Source of the DNA: Agriotes lineatus
Taxonomy: Eukaryota > Arthropoda > Insecta > Coleoptera > Elateridae
NCBI GenBank assembly: GCA_940337035.1
Contig: OW679202.1
Location: 21,219,224-21,283,223 of the forward strand
Direction: 5' to 3'
Length of the DNA stretch: 64,000 nucleotides
Positions 43,421-55,135 of the stretch are shown piece by piece. How positions within the stretch are numbered: the first letter of the stretch is position 1; every line of letters starts with the position of its first letter. The position numbers and the translations under genes are program-made. Under the pieces are notes generated by a model that ran no database searches, was not told the origin of the DNA, and saw nothing but the letters and a program-made list of their open reading frames with translations.

Positions 43421-43569
43421 TTTTCCTAACTAACTTTGGCTATACTCTGACTGGTTATTATTCCGTACATTCCTTTTTGCAGTAGGTAATTCGTATCTTT
43501 TAGTTAGTAGATTTAGCTTTCTTAACTGCTTCCCTGTATATAGGGAATTCCATTGCGGCCGCTTGATGG

Positions 43570-45570
43570 CTTGGTCCATTGCAGTTATAACAATATGGTT
43601 CGTTTTTACATTCCTTTATGCGATGCCCATCCTCCTTACCATAGCTTAAGCACGTTCCTTTTAGTGTAAAGCTTTCCTACTGGCATGTATTCGCTTTGTG
43701 TCCATATCTCTGGCAGTTGACACAGCGGATTGGAATCACAATTTCATCTATCACGCAGTTAGTCCAGCCAATTCTTAATTTTTCCCTGTTTACCAGGACC
43801 TTAGCTAAATCTGTTCTCAGGTTTATTGTCGCAACTTGGGTACTCGATCGCCAAGCTTCGTTCAAAGTATGCACTCTCAGATAATGATCTGTATTTTCAG
43901 GGAGATTCTTACTTACAGCCGAAAGTACTTCCTCTTTTGTTGTTATAATATCAACGTTTCTGATAATGAGCGTTTTTTACAACGTTGGATAATTTCCGCT
44001 TTTACCACGTTGTGTCCAAGTAATTGTTTCACCGAGCTCTTTAAAGTATCTTCCGCTCCCTGCTTACGTTCTCTTAAGTTAGTACGCGTTGATCCATTTT
44101 GCGTTTGATCGATTTTATCGACCTGGATCTCCACTTCGTCAATGTTTATCCCATCTTTTAATGTCTTTAATATTTCCGCGTAACTTGTCCCTGTTTCAGT
44201 GTTGGGTTTCAACTCGATCACCTTCACATCCCTCTTCCGCCTTTGCTTCCTCCACCCTTTGTCTTTGTTCAGCATTTCGTGAAATTGTTTAGCCGTAACT
44301 TGTATTTCAAATTGCACTGGTTCATTTTTGAATAAAACTCCCAGAATCTTTCTTACTTTGTCCACAACCTTTTCCGAGGTGGATGCAACCGAGATCAATC
44401 TCGATTTAGATTTGGCAAAGACTTTTCTTTAGAAGTAGCTTTATACGTTCTTGGTATTTTTTTTCATTCCGGTTATTTGTATTACCCAAGAATGTATGGG
44501 ATTCATCTAATTTTTCCTCCTGTAGATTACCATCTGTAGCTATGTTGCTTGTCACACTCATATCAGAGATGCAGATAATCCTCTTTTCCGCTAGGCTTGC
44601 CACCATCCCTGGTGTCTGTTCTGCCAATCTTTCGAGCAGATGATCTTTCTTAGACTCTTTCCTGTCAATGAAGAGCATCGTATCGTAGACTTCTTTGTGC
44701 TTGATGGCGTTGCCTACTACTAGTGTTGCCCTTTTATAGACTTCTTCGTCCCATTCCAAGTTTATGAGGTCTGCTATTACACAATGCTCCTCTGTATCAG
44801 GTAGGTGCTTTACCTTTTCCTTTTTGCCTTCTTTAGCTAGTTGTACGGCGTAGGTACTACCAGTCTGTGTACCTATCTCTCTAGTTTCCCTAGTTTCTTC
44901 TTCGTTAGGTTCCAGCTTTTCAACATCTTGATGTTTAATTTCCTTTTCTTTACAGTAGGATTCCATTGTTTTATATAACCATGATGTTAGGTCTTCTGTT
45001 AACATTTCCATGTGCATATTCAAACGTAGTGCGTACTCCTGCAGTTACTTTTTTGGCCTGCAGCTCCCTTCAACGGTGTTCTGTACTGTTAGGATATCTC
45101 TTCTAATTTCTTCAATTATCTTCTTTACGATCCCCATATTTTTGTTATTGCTGTTGTAATCGTCTTGATTCTTGGATATTAATGTGGGACTATCCTTTAC
45201 TTTTCTCTTTTTGGAAGGTCTTTGACCCGTTTTTTGCGTTGTTTTCCATTATTTTAGTTGTACGGTCACTACTGCGGGGGCTGATATTCAATACGCCCTG
45301 TTGAAACACTTCTATTACGTTTTCCTCCTCTTCGTCGTTTCTGCGTCCTGCAGATTGCCTTTGGATGGCCACGCTATTATGCCCCTCCATCATCTCTTCC
45401 TCATTTGGTAGGGATGGCCGTCTAGGAGGAGTCCTATTAACTTTGTTGCGCTTCGCAAAAGGGTCAGAGGGTTTCAGGATGTCTTGTCGTCTAGTCTGAA
45501 CAGTATCGTTTTGTTCTGGAGGGGTTCTCTGAATTGACAGCTTTATTTTTCAAACGTCCTCCTCCTCTGC
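43570..45570 (-). pseudogene. R1-clade LINE ORF1 (gag-like) with zinc knuckles
   Basis: The N-terminal part (45570-45190) is polar: QRTPPEQNDTVQTRRQDILK, then EEEENVIEVFQQGVLN. A 205-codon frame (45023-44406) holds WDEEVYKRATLVVGNAIKHK and LAEQTPGMVASLAEKRIICI. After a frameshift, 44398-43943 continues EIQVTAKQFHEMLN and TGTSYAEILKTLKDGINIDE. After a second frameshift, 43874-43677 gives WRSSTQVATINLRTDLAKVL and CVNCQRYGHKANTC, a C-x2-C-x4-H-x4-C knuckle, followed by two decayed knuckles (about 43650-43560). The layout is that of R1-type ORF1, which packages element RNA. Only a handful of frame breaks. Confidence 0.85.
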
Positions 45571-45877
45571 GGTTTTGGAATATTTTAATACCTAGCTATC
45601 TTTCTTATATAGCGTCTCTGTGGTATTTTGTACCCCGAAGGGCCCAGGGCACACCCGGAGGTGATGGCTTTTCACCACGCACGACACTCCTGGGTAGAGA
45701 GAGGCTATTGAAGACGCATCATCTACCCCTGTGTGTAAACACCCCATGCCCCCATATTAGTCGACTTTATTCTACCATTCGTGTTTTCGTTGGGAGTTGT
45801 TAGAGATAAATAATAAATTGTAAAATTTAATCATCGATTGAACGATTCCTTCCTTTAAAGATATCTTTGATCTAAAT

Positions 45878-46807
45878 TAGGGATGGACCGATACCGATAC
45901 TCGGTATCGGCATATCGGCCGAATTAGAGATATATCGGTATCGGTCATATCGGCCTTCCTTTTTGCCGATATAATGGCAAAAGTGAATATCCTTTCAATA
46001 TTTAATATTTTAATATTTATTAATTACAAGAAATGAACAATATAATGTAAATAATCAATGTGGAGCATAAAATATAACTACTATCTAATATTGAAAATAT
46101 TTTTTGTAAATTATTTTGTCAAAATATTAGGTTCTCCATCAAGTGTGTTGCACCATGTAGCGAAATATCTTCCAGCTTCTGGAATGCACTGCATCAGCAA
46201 AAAAGAAAAAGGTAAAGGTTCAGGGTCATTTAAACTCCCCCAGCTGGGGGCCCCTTGCGTCCCTCTTCAGCCAATAACGGGAATTTCAGAATGGGTGGAG
46301 AATGCAAGAGAGGCCCGGAAAGGTGGAAAAGTACTGCCCCGACATTCGCTTCAGAGAAGGTACTCTGTTGACTCAGGAAAACCACCTAAAAACCTGAATC
46401 AAAGAAGACGACCAAGGGAATCGAACCCACAACCTCCCGAATGCTAAGCAGACGTGGTAACCACTAGTCCACAGAGATCGGTCCATCAGCAAAAACATTC
46501 GATCAGGCGATGCCATTTCAAGGTCTTGCATCAGCAGAAATTGTTAACAATACTAACTAATAGGTCAAGAAAAAAAATGATTGTGTTAAATTGCGTTATT
46601 AAAACGAAATGACAAGAAGACACCTCCATAAGCAAACCTAAGCTAGAGTTCGTATTTAGGGGATTACCCCGCCCGAATCTAGCAAACAGCGGCGCACACG
46701 TGCTTGCATGTAGTCAAAAAGTAGTTGAGAGAGCAATGAGAATATATCGGCGTATCGGCCTCGATTATATCGGTATCGGCCAAAAAACCCGTATCGGTCC
46801 ATCCCTA
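45878..46807. mobile_element. 930-bp hAT-type non-autonomous element
   Basis: Termini TAGGGATGGACCGATAC on both sides (the right one inverted) are followed by GATATCGGC-rich subterminal repeats on each arm. Flanking 8-mers ATCTAAAT (45870-45877) and ATCTCAAT (46808-46815) match at 7 of 8 positions, the 8-bp target duplication expected of the hAT superfamily. No transposase. A SINE is inserted in the middle. Confidence 0.85.
46204..46483 (-). mobile_element. tRNA-derived SINE inside the hAT element
   Basis: Perfect 12-bp target duplications CATCAGCAAAAA lie at 46192-46203 and 46484-46495. In minus orientation the head reads GGACTAGTGGTTACCACG (A box), then GGGAGGTTGTGGGTTCGATT (B box), at tRNA spacing, followed by a ~200-bp unrelated body ending ACCTTTACC. 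This is a pol III-type SINE and not a tRNA gene: the acceptor and anticodon stems do not pair. Confidence 0.9.
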
Positions 46808-46964
46808 ATCTCAATATGATCCAAAGGTTTTTGAAATTTTATGTAACCGTTTTAAGATGCTGAACAAATAAAATAAATTTCGCAAATAACCAATTTTAAT
46901 TTATTATTAAAATTTGACTCTGTATTTAAATTAGTTCTGTTACACGACCCGCGAACCGCTCCCT

Positions 46965-47050
46965 TGTAAAGCCCCCGCTGGCAGAACGGTTAGCATGCTG
47001 TAGTTGTGAGCATCTCCGGATAGATCTAAACTGCACAGGCTCAAGTGTGT
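46965..47050 (+). repeat. tRNA-like sequence, possible SINE head
   Basis: CCCGCTGGCAGAACGGTTAG followed by CATGCTG resembles a pol III A-box region, but the position expected for the B box (about 47015-47030) reads GGATAGATCTAAAC, only a weak match. No target duplication was found. Confidence 0.35.
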
Positions 47051-50000
47051 TTATGTGAGTTTTTTATATTTCTACATATATCTCGTGAGCAACAAGTGTG
47101 TTTGAAAGCCTAGGTCATTATTAAATTTCTCCCTTATTTAAGCAACGTTTGTCCCATTTAACCGACCCTCTAAGTTTTTTAGTTCTTGAGATTCCAATAG
47201 TGACATATCCAATTTGTAACACACTGTATACAATAACTGGAATTCAGGCTTTCTAGTTTGCAACGATAACTGTTTGGTGATATTCAAGCATTAAAATATT
47301 CTTTTTTTCTGGTGCGAAACGACACAGTGATGGATTATTTTCACTCTAATATCATCATCAGACTCTACCACGTTGAATGATTTTCAGAGAGGCACAAACG
47401 CCGTTGTTTTCTATTTTCAGGAAGTGTAAGAGATCTATATTTTTCTATTACTTTATAACAAGCGGCTGGTAAGCTATAGTTTTTACCCGAAATGGTGGAT
47501 GGTTTTGAGCAACGGTTTTTGTTAAATTATTCGCTTCTCTTCGAGAATTCATGAGGAATGTATTTCACTGCACTTCACTATTCGAACACTTCGGAATATC
47601 ACCTCATTAGTAATTCTTCCTTGCCCCACATCCTGCATCTGTTTTACTACAAAACGCCGGCTAAAGTAGCCACATATGCGCATTCTTAATCGATGTGGGG
47701 AGTCTCGATTATGCAAACGAGGTGTCCGACGAAATATTCCGTCACTTCACTTGCCCTAAATTTCGGGGCACAGGTTCGACCGAATTTATTAGCAAACTTG
47801 TTTTGTCTTCTTCATCTACAATGCACTTTATACGTAGATTGAATCGCTCATGTATGTGCAACGGTCAGTAGTGGGCGTTTAGGACGATAATCAGGGATTT
47901 TTTTTATTGGACATAATTCAAAGTGATTTACTGTATTATTGTATGTTTCTGAGAAATATCGAGACCAAAATAGGTCGATTTCTCGATTTATCTCGCTAGG
48001 GAGTGCCAGCCCTAACCAGACTCCTTGGGAATAACACATTTAATAAACCCGGGTACATATGTCAAATATCAAGACCCTGCGTCACCGCGCTCTTGAGTTA
48101 TTTAAACAGAGTTCATCAGATTTACCGCCTTCAAAGGGCTGCTATTTCAATTTTTGTTTCATCTCAAACTTCCAAAAGAAATTTTTTGTCAGTTATTCTC
48201 ACATTGTTGATATTTCTGAACACGAAAAGAATGTCGAAGCATTGTGTTTGCTCCGACCTTCTGGGCTTCTCAGAACTATTCAAAGAAAACTTTGGCAACT
48301 GTTTTCGTAGTAGTGTTTATCGGCGACAAATAATGAACAGGAAATGGTTGATATTTTTTCGCATAGTGGCATAGAAAAGTATGTTTGAATCTCGAGTTGT
48401 AACATCGGAGTGAATGCTGAAGAAATGCGAAAAGGATGGGAGAAATTAATTAGAAACAGACATAGAAAATCGCTGTCATTAAACAGCATTGCTTTGTTCG
48501 AAACTATCATCTTTTTCTTTTGGGTGCCATGCCTGTGTTGATCTGATCTGTGCAGATGTTCAGGGAATTAAGTAATAATTGAAAAACGTTATATTATAAA
48601 ATGATTTGCAATATGAAAAAAATATCTCTCAAAAATTCATGATTTTTTCAAAACATATCGTAGACGAAGCTTCACTTAATACCATATCGCAACGAATTAA
48701 AACCCTTCTTTGTATTATGAAAATACTGTTTCTTGTGCTTAGTTGAAAAATATCCTCAGTCAAAATAACGCTATGCTATCAGATTTTTAGAAACAAGCGA
48801 ATTTGGTATATAATATATTTGTAATACTTTTTTCGTACATTACACATCTTAAAAATCTAGGGAATTGCCCTAGCGGGACATTCAGTAATTTATGTTATAC
48901 TCTGATACAACGTGGAGGGCGATAATGTGCTTGTCTAATTGGTTTTACTGATTTGTAAAATAAAATCATTGGCTTAGTTATAACGTTTAAGAGTATGCGA
49001 ATATATATCTTCTTCGAAATTAAGGAACTAAGTTGTTTGGATAAATGAATAGCATCTGATGAAACAACAGGGGCATCGACGATCATACTCAGTACTTTAC
49101 ATTGGAATAGTTCAAGTATTGGAATTTAAAGCAAATCTCTATAATTAGATTTCACACATCAAAACAAGGTTCAATATGATTTTGCTATCTAATGTCAGTT
49201 GTAATTCTTTCCTAAGATCTAATAACATTTACTGATTTCCAGGCCAAGCTGTTTTCTTTTGGCAAAGACATGTATACGCCAAGCTAGCCTACGGTCGACA
49301 TGCATTCCTAAATATTTAACTACATCTGCTTGTGCGAAGTGCTGCTGAATAAACGAAAAGAGCGGAAGGTTTCTTTGTGTAGCGTACACGTTACTTCTAT
49401 CGATTTGTTTTCATTTGCTTCTGTTTCCCTTTTTTGGGGGCATTTCTGAATCTTATTTATGCGTTATTGTAGAATACCTAGGTAGTTACTTTATGGTACT
49501 GGTACTTTAGGTAACCGGTACCTTATGTGGGAAGTACCTGTAAAAGTAGCCACTGTGGTCTTATTTTCTGTAGACAGTTCCGCTGAGTACACTAGGTATA
49601 ATAAGGGGTCATGTATGCTGTTTTTCATTATGGATTTAATTAGGGAGAGTAAATTGTATGGCTTTTGCAATTTTACTAGGAAGTGCTCGTTTTAGAAGTG
49701 CGTTCATAATACTGAATAATCGAAAATGATTGAAAGTGCCCCTTATACTGAATTTGTGTTGTCCGCTTACTACAACCCTGACGCTTAAGGTATTTCTAAA
49801 AATAAGTAATAATAATTATTTGTTTTAACCACACGAATAAAAAAGATTTCAAAATAAATCGCAAAAAACCCATATTCAGTAAGTTTTTGCAAAAATACGG
49901 ACAGCTTGTAACGAGCTAAAACGACAATTACGACAACGCGCCAGTTTGTAACGGTACAACCCGGTATTTGTGAAAAGCCACGATAAAGCTAGACGACTAG

Positions 50001-52292
50001 CGCGTACAATAACTCACAAAATCGAGAATGTAACTCACATAGGACTGCTGCCCAGCCCTTTACAAGAGAGTTGCCCGCTAAACTTCAGTGGACGCAGGGG
50101 TGGTCCAACACGAGATCACACAGGGTAATGGCCTAATAAACGGTAAACAGGTCTAAAATGATAAGGCGCCACCACAATTCCTAGACGAGAAAAATAGGCA
50201 CATGTGAACCCGCTGAGGAAAAGTGGAAGCATATGAATTCACCTTTCAACTTGAAGTTTGGCAATATTCTGGTCAGCGAGCCGGTTCAGCACCATCGGAC
50301 CTACCTTTCGAAAATCCACTTGATCAGCTGGCCGAACTCCTCTTACACTGCAAAATATAATACGCGCAACGCATGCACAATAACAAAGAAAACCACAGTT
50401 AAATTAACATGAACTGTATTGACAAAATATTTGAATATATAAAATGCACATAAAAGTATGAAATCGTTTAGTGTACAGTAGTTAGGTAAATTGCGCAACG
50501 TCTAAAATCTATTGAAATTATTCTGTAAACTTGACATTAACTATTGCAATTGCTGAAAAACGATATGAACATCAAACTATTTATAATCAAATAGCGGTAA
50601 TAAAGGCGATATTCAACTATAATAAGAAACGGTTGTGACACATGACAAGGGCTACTACATAAAGCTAATCAGCAACCATGTACACTGACGGTAAATGAAG
50701 TGTAATGACAGGTCACAACTGTAATGGTTTGACAAATGCAAAAGTTCACACAATAAAATGTTACGGACGCAGCGTTACGTCAACTGTTCAACACTTCGTC
50801 AAATCACCCTGTACACTTAGGTTGCACTCTTAAACGTTACTAACAAACTAAACGGTACCTTTAAGGAGCTTGGCTGTCCTATGTTATCCTTGTTACTACA
50901 ACGGCTCTTGTTTCCAAATACTGCAGACGACACCAACGGGGTACTGCATCAACTCAACGTAACGATGCGGCTGACTGAAACCAGGGGGATTATCCTTTCA
51001 ACGAGCGAAATGCGAAACTTGCACGACACGTCAAAACAACAAGCGATGGCTTCGCGAACACATGGCAGTGCTAATGAGTTCTCACAAGGGAATCCGTCCA
51101 AACGACGCGATAAGGAGCCTGCTACTTCACGGCAACCGAAAACTCAAAAGGCTTACAATATCGACAACGACACCCCAATCGGTCACGCCCGCACGTGCAG
51201 TAATGTTCCATAAAATGCGTAACGCACGACCAAATGCCTTGGAGCGACGGGAGTCCTAATAAAAACTAAATAGCGGCACACACACAGATTCAGGTACGAC
51301 CGTTAGGCGTTAAAATAGCACAGAAATAAAACTTGAAAACCCTCGCCCACGCATGCCCTAAGGCAGCGCGGGCGGGAAGCACGACTTCAAAATCAACTGT
51401 TGCTTTCAGACGCCGGAACCAATCTCCCAGAAAAATTCACGCAGACAGCACGATCGAGAAAGTGGTGCGACGCAAGAGCTGTAGCTTGCTCTCTCGCACC
51501 CGCAGCAGCTGTCTCTTAAATTCACGTTACAGACCGTATAGAAACATGCAGGAATGCGCCTGCGACGGTTCGATATTTATATTCTAGCGTGCCAACGAAT
51601 TGAAAACAGATAAACACAGAATGAGTGCATTTCAGAACCGTCGTCGGTAAGCGGGTAACACAGCTGTGTGCGTTAGAAAGTCAATGCCTGCATAAAATTC
51701 GATATGCTCAAATTCAGGCGGAATAATTCGAAAAATCCATATACAAGTGAGGTCGTAATTTAGAAAATAATGCTAAATAGCCGTACGTTAATACAATCTA
51801 AAAATGTCCTGACAAGCTGGTCTACCATGTGAACCTGACTTACAGACTAACTTCACTTAAATACGTATATACATTTGTTACTGTGTTGACTCCTCAAAAA
51901 AGAATGGTATAGCCTTTGTCGTATCATTTTTCCAACTTTGTAGTTTTATTACCAGTTTGACAAACAATTATTGCTGGTTACTCTCTAGCTTGGCATGAAA
52001 GTAGGAATAAAAAACATTGTTTACTAAATATGTGATGTCTCGGCTCTATTTCAAAATAAAATAGTTTCAATGGATCTAGCAGACTAAATTAGGACTGTCT
52101 AAATATATAATCTCCTTTCATACAAGACACCTATAAACATCATAGAACTGCACCTCTGCAAACCTATTACCTGCATTTACATTCTTCGGGCGATTTTCAT
52201 GATTAGATTTCGTTGCAGTGATACCGACACTAATCTTTTGACACTGTTGCCTGCAAGTAATCTCAACCACAGTCTTTAGTGAATTCTGTTAG
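47051..52292. other. 5.2 kb without a recognisable gene
   Basis: 48000-49900 has only chance frames. 50880-51590 has a more balanced base composition and an open frame of 110 codons (50881-51213 plus), followed by basic, Arg-rich frames to 51587; none matches a family I know. It could be an eroded GC-richer element. No inverted repeats found. Confidence 0.4.
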
Positions 52293-53045
52293 AGCCTTAA
52301 ACCGAGTTAAGACACATCAACAAGATATAAGACTGCGGCAATAGCTCAGTGGAAGATGGAAGGGTACTTCTGTATTTTTGTTTGCTTGCTGTATCAGAGA
52401 TATTATAGGGGTACGTGGCAAATTGCTATGAGAAAGGTGTTTATGCTTTAACCTGAATTCGTGTCGTTTGTGTTTAGCTTCAGAATCAAAGTACAACGTG
52501 TCAAAGTAAAGAACTGCTATATTGGTCAAAACAAATTTTACATTAATCATGTCGGTTTCAGCAGGCTTAAATTACAAGAAATTCTAAGACGTACCTAGGG
52601 CATGGCGTCATGTTGTTAATATAAAACACAAAAGTGCATAATTACGTAATGATGGGCCTTAAACAGGCCTAGAAATACCCATAAGGCCCTTAAACACAAT
52701 GGTAAACACGGCCTAACTTATTGTTCTTACAGGACTGGATTCGTAATTGCAATATTTTAACACTGGCAGTAAATATTTACGACATGCATACATTTGGTAT
52801 CGTATGAATACATAAATCAAGTTACACAAGCACGTAAACAACGTAACTGAATGCAGGCGGATCAACTCCAAGAAACTTCTTTCCCGGGCGCACATGAGTT
52901 CCAACCTTGGGCGGTCCAGAAAAATTCGCTGATATGAGTGTAAGAGCCTTGCGAGGAGAGTAAGGAACTGGTGGTTGGCACGAAAGACTGCAGGATGTCT
53001 GGCGGAAACAGCACATTGATCCGATAATAAATAATAGAAACAAGC
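52293..53045 (+). repeat. ~780-bp dispersed repeat, copy B, with tRNA-like head
   Basis: Same block order as copy A at 30388-31165: AAACCGAGTTAAG, GCGGCAATAGCTCAGTGGAA (a better A box than in copy A), TACTTCTGTATTTTTG, GTACAACGTGTCAAAGTAAA, GTACCTAGGGCATGGCGTCA, AAATATTTACGACATGC, CTTGGGCGGTCCAGAAAAAT and GATCCGATAATAAA. Minus-strand frames of 94-120 codons cross it (52713-53106) but copy A does not conserve them, so I read it as non-coding. Confidence 0.65.
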
Positions 53046-53592
53046 CTGAAGACGTGCCCATTCTGCCAACGTCAATTATTGAATGCTCCACATGGTGAGC
53101 AGCCATCTACTGCCAGCGGTAGTGTCCACGATGCGATGAACTTTCCCCTGTCCTTGTGTCTTGATATTATCCACTAAGTATCATTCATCGTTACGTTTCA
53201 TTTTCTAAAATTTGGGCTTTTTCACACCACTAAAAGATCTTTCTTGCTGATCACAAATTCTAGCAGCTTATTGGTCGCTGCTACAGTTAGTTAAAAGTTA
53301 ATTGGGGATCAGACAATATCCCACGGCATTTAATACTGAATATGGTTTAGGCTATCGTTATTTATAATGTGTTAGCATCCAAACGATTTGTCGGCTAATT
53401 CTTTCAAAACAATACAAACTTTATGACTACTTGGATGCAGTTGCTGGCCGGAACTAGCTCAAATGGAGACGGAGTATACAGTAATTTAAGTAAGTAAAGT
53501 TCGGGCACTTCATTCCATGTAGGAACATAGCCTGAGATAAGGCGAGTCAGGGTCGCCGAAATATCTCTTTTCGAAACCCAGTCATCTGGCAC

Positions 53593-53795
53593 ACCGTTAC
53601 CGGCGTACTGGGTGATGTGGTTAGCATCACGCCTTCGACGACTGCCTTACTTTCCCTACCTCCACAACTGTGGTTTCGGTACTCAATTTTTAAAGCGACT
53701 GGGTGGGCCGCTCGCCAATTGCCAGATGTCGGGATTGTACCCGGTATCGTGGCACCGCAGCCTGACGCCCTAACTGCTCGGCCACGCTGGCGGCA
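53593..53795 (-). mobile_element. tRNA-derived SINE, family S1, copy 1
   Basis: The tRNA-like head is 53791-53721 on the minus strand: 5' GCCAG pairs with 3' CTGGC as an acceptor-like stem, GTGGCCGAGCAGTTAGGGCG forms the D-arm/A-box region, and CGGGTACAATCCCG is a T-arm with a weak B box. The body follows with GGGCCGC-type words, AAAGCGACTGGGTGGG on the plus strand, and a far end GATGTGGTTAGCATCACG that is A-box-like. The second copy is at 56890-57085. Confidence 0.8.
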
Positions 53796-53799
53796 CAGT

Positions 53800-55077
53800 A
53801 ATTTAAGTCCTCAAGTTAAATAAGAGCCAAAAGGGCGTAACGGATTTTTACCAAGTAACGACAAGTGTATTCAGGAATTCAAATAGAATTCATAAACTCA
53901 AGTAGCACAAAATATTCCGAAAGAGAAGCTCAACTCAAGTACAGGTATCAGCACCAAAATCAAAACCACAAAGCTAGTATCACAGTGGAATAGTTATTAA
54001 TTCATATACAAAATACAGATAGTTATTAGCAGGTTGATGTAGAGTAACAAACATAAATACAGGCTGACAAGTTACGAGGCACTTCAAAAAACGTATACAC
54101 TTTAATACTTACAAATTCACAATAGACCGATATAATATTATCGCGCACATTAAAATAAGGCAATAGTTTGCAAGGCGATGATATAGCGATGTCTGCTCCG
54201 TAGATTGGGAGGAAGCGTATTGTGTGCTTCCAGATACATAGCTCGCGAAGCAAACTGTATATTCTCAAGTTTACGTCAGGATTCCAAACGTCAAAGTGCC
54301 TGAACCGAGCTCAAAGCGACAGAGCACTGGTGGCCAGAAAATGTTTAAGCAAAGGAGAAACTTTAACCTGTAGGCACGTTGCGGAGTCGAGTCCCTTCCT
54401 GCGCTCTATGAAATTCACGCAGCAAGTAAGGAGCAGGTCGCGACTAGTAGATATGAACGGGTGAAGGTCATTCCATATGTGACGTCCGTATCCAAATGCA
54501 ATGGAAGCTAACACCGCTGCAAACTCTGCCCTACGGCTCCCCACTGACTGCTATAAGAAGAAAATAGTCCACGGGTAAATTTAAATACAACCCGAAAAAG
54601 ACTTCCTTAGCTTATCCCGAGATGTTCTGGGCCATGTGCGAATGAAGTAAAGCAGCAAACGTAGAATCGGCCGACAATGGCGTCGGATTGAAACGTCCCT
54701 AATGTATGGTTCAGCAATGCAACTCCGCTGAAAAAGCGCGGGCAACCATTACACAAAAATTAAACTGCATGCCTATACATTTGCTGAATACTTTGAAGAC
54801 GCTTAAACTGGCTTTATGACGCTAACACACACAAGCCGGAAAAGACGCTGAGGAAACAATCGCGCGCGAAATATGAACTAAGTACCATAGACATCGAAAT
54901 CAAATAGATGCGCAATTGAATCGTAACAAATGGTAATATATTTCATTATATTTTCTAAAAAACGAAACAATTTTACATTTAGTAGAGTTTAGGCACAACA
55001 CCAGCGATGTATTTCATTAACATTATACTGTACATCTAAGCAACAGTCTTGAATTAAATAAAAGACACAGCATTAAG
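53800..55077. other. Unassigned stretch
   Basis: No gene is supported. 54300-54560 is less AT-rich and carries 77-80 codon frames on both strands without family resemblance. Confidence 0.35.
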
Positions 55078-55135
55078 GTAAAAGATTGGTCCTATAGCTC
55101 AGTGGAGGAGTGGGAGGGGGATTGTTTCTATGCTT
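55078..55135 (+). repeat. Head-only copy of the ~780-bp repeat family
   Basis: GGTCCTATAGCTCAGTGGAG and the G-rich GAGTGGGAGGGGGAT that follows match the A-box region of copies A and B, and TCTATGCTTTTCTG matches their TCTGTATTTT run. The next ~650 bp of the family are absent. Confidence 0.55.

Larger units (their letters stand above)
42060..45750 (-). mobile_element. R1-like LINE, 5' two-thirds retained, RT missing
   Basis: Minus-strand order: candidate leader (45750-45570), ORF1 (45570-43570), ORF2 endonuclease (43420-42780), endonuclease-RT linker (42737-42345), then loss of similarity by about 42060 beside a (GGAT)n tract. LINEs usually lose their 5' end; here the 3' RT part is gone. Deletion or recombination after insertion is the likely cause. 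Confidence 0.8.

Noticed and set aside
46397..46483. A tRNA gene on the minus strand
   Set aside because: The A and B boxes are good, but no acceptor or anticodon stem forms, and 12-bp target duplications bracket the longer SINE.
50881..51259. Host exon with balanced composition
   Set aside because: Two overlapping frames are open, neither shows recognisable domains, and no splice or start evidence distinguishes them.
52713..53106. 120- and 94-codon minus-strand frames
   Set aside because: They lie in the ~780-bp repeat, and the other copy at 30.4-31.2 kb does not preserve them.
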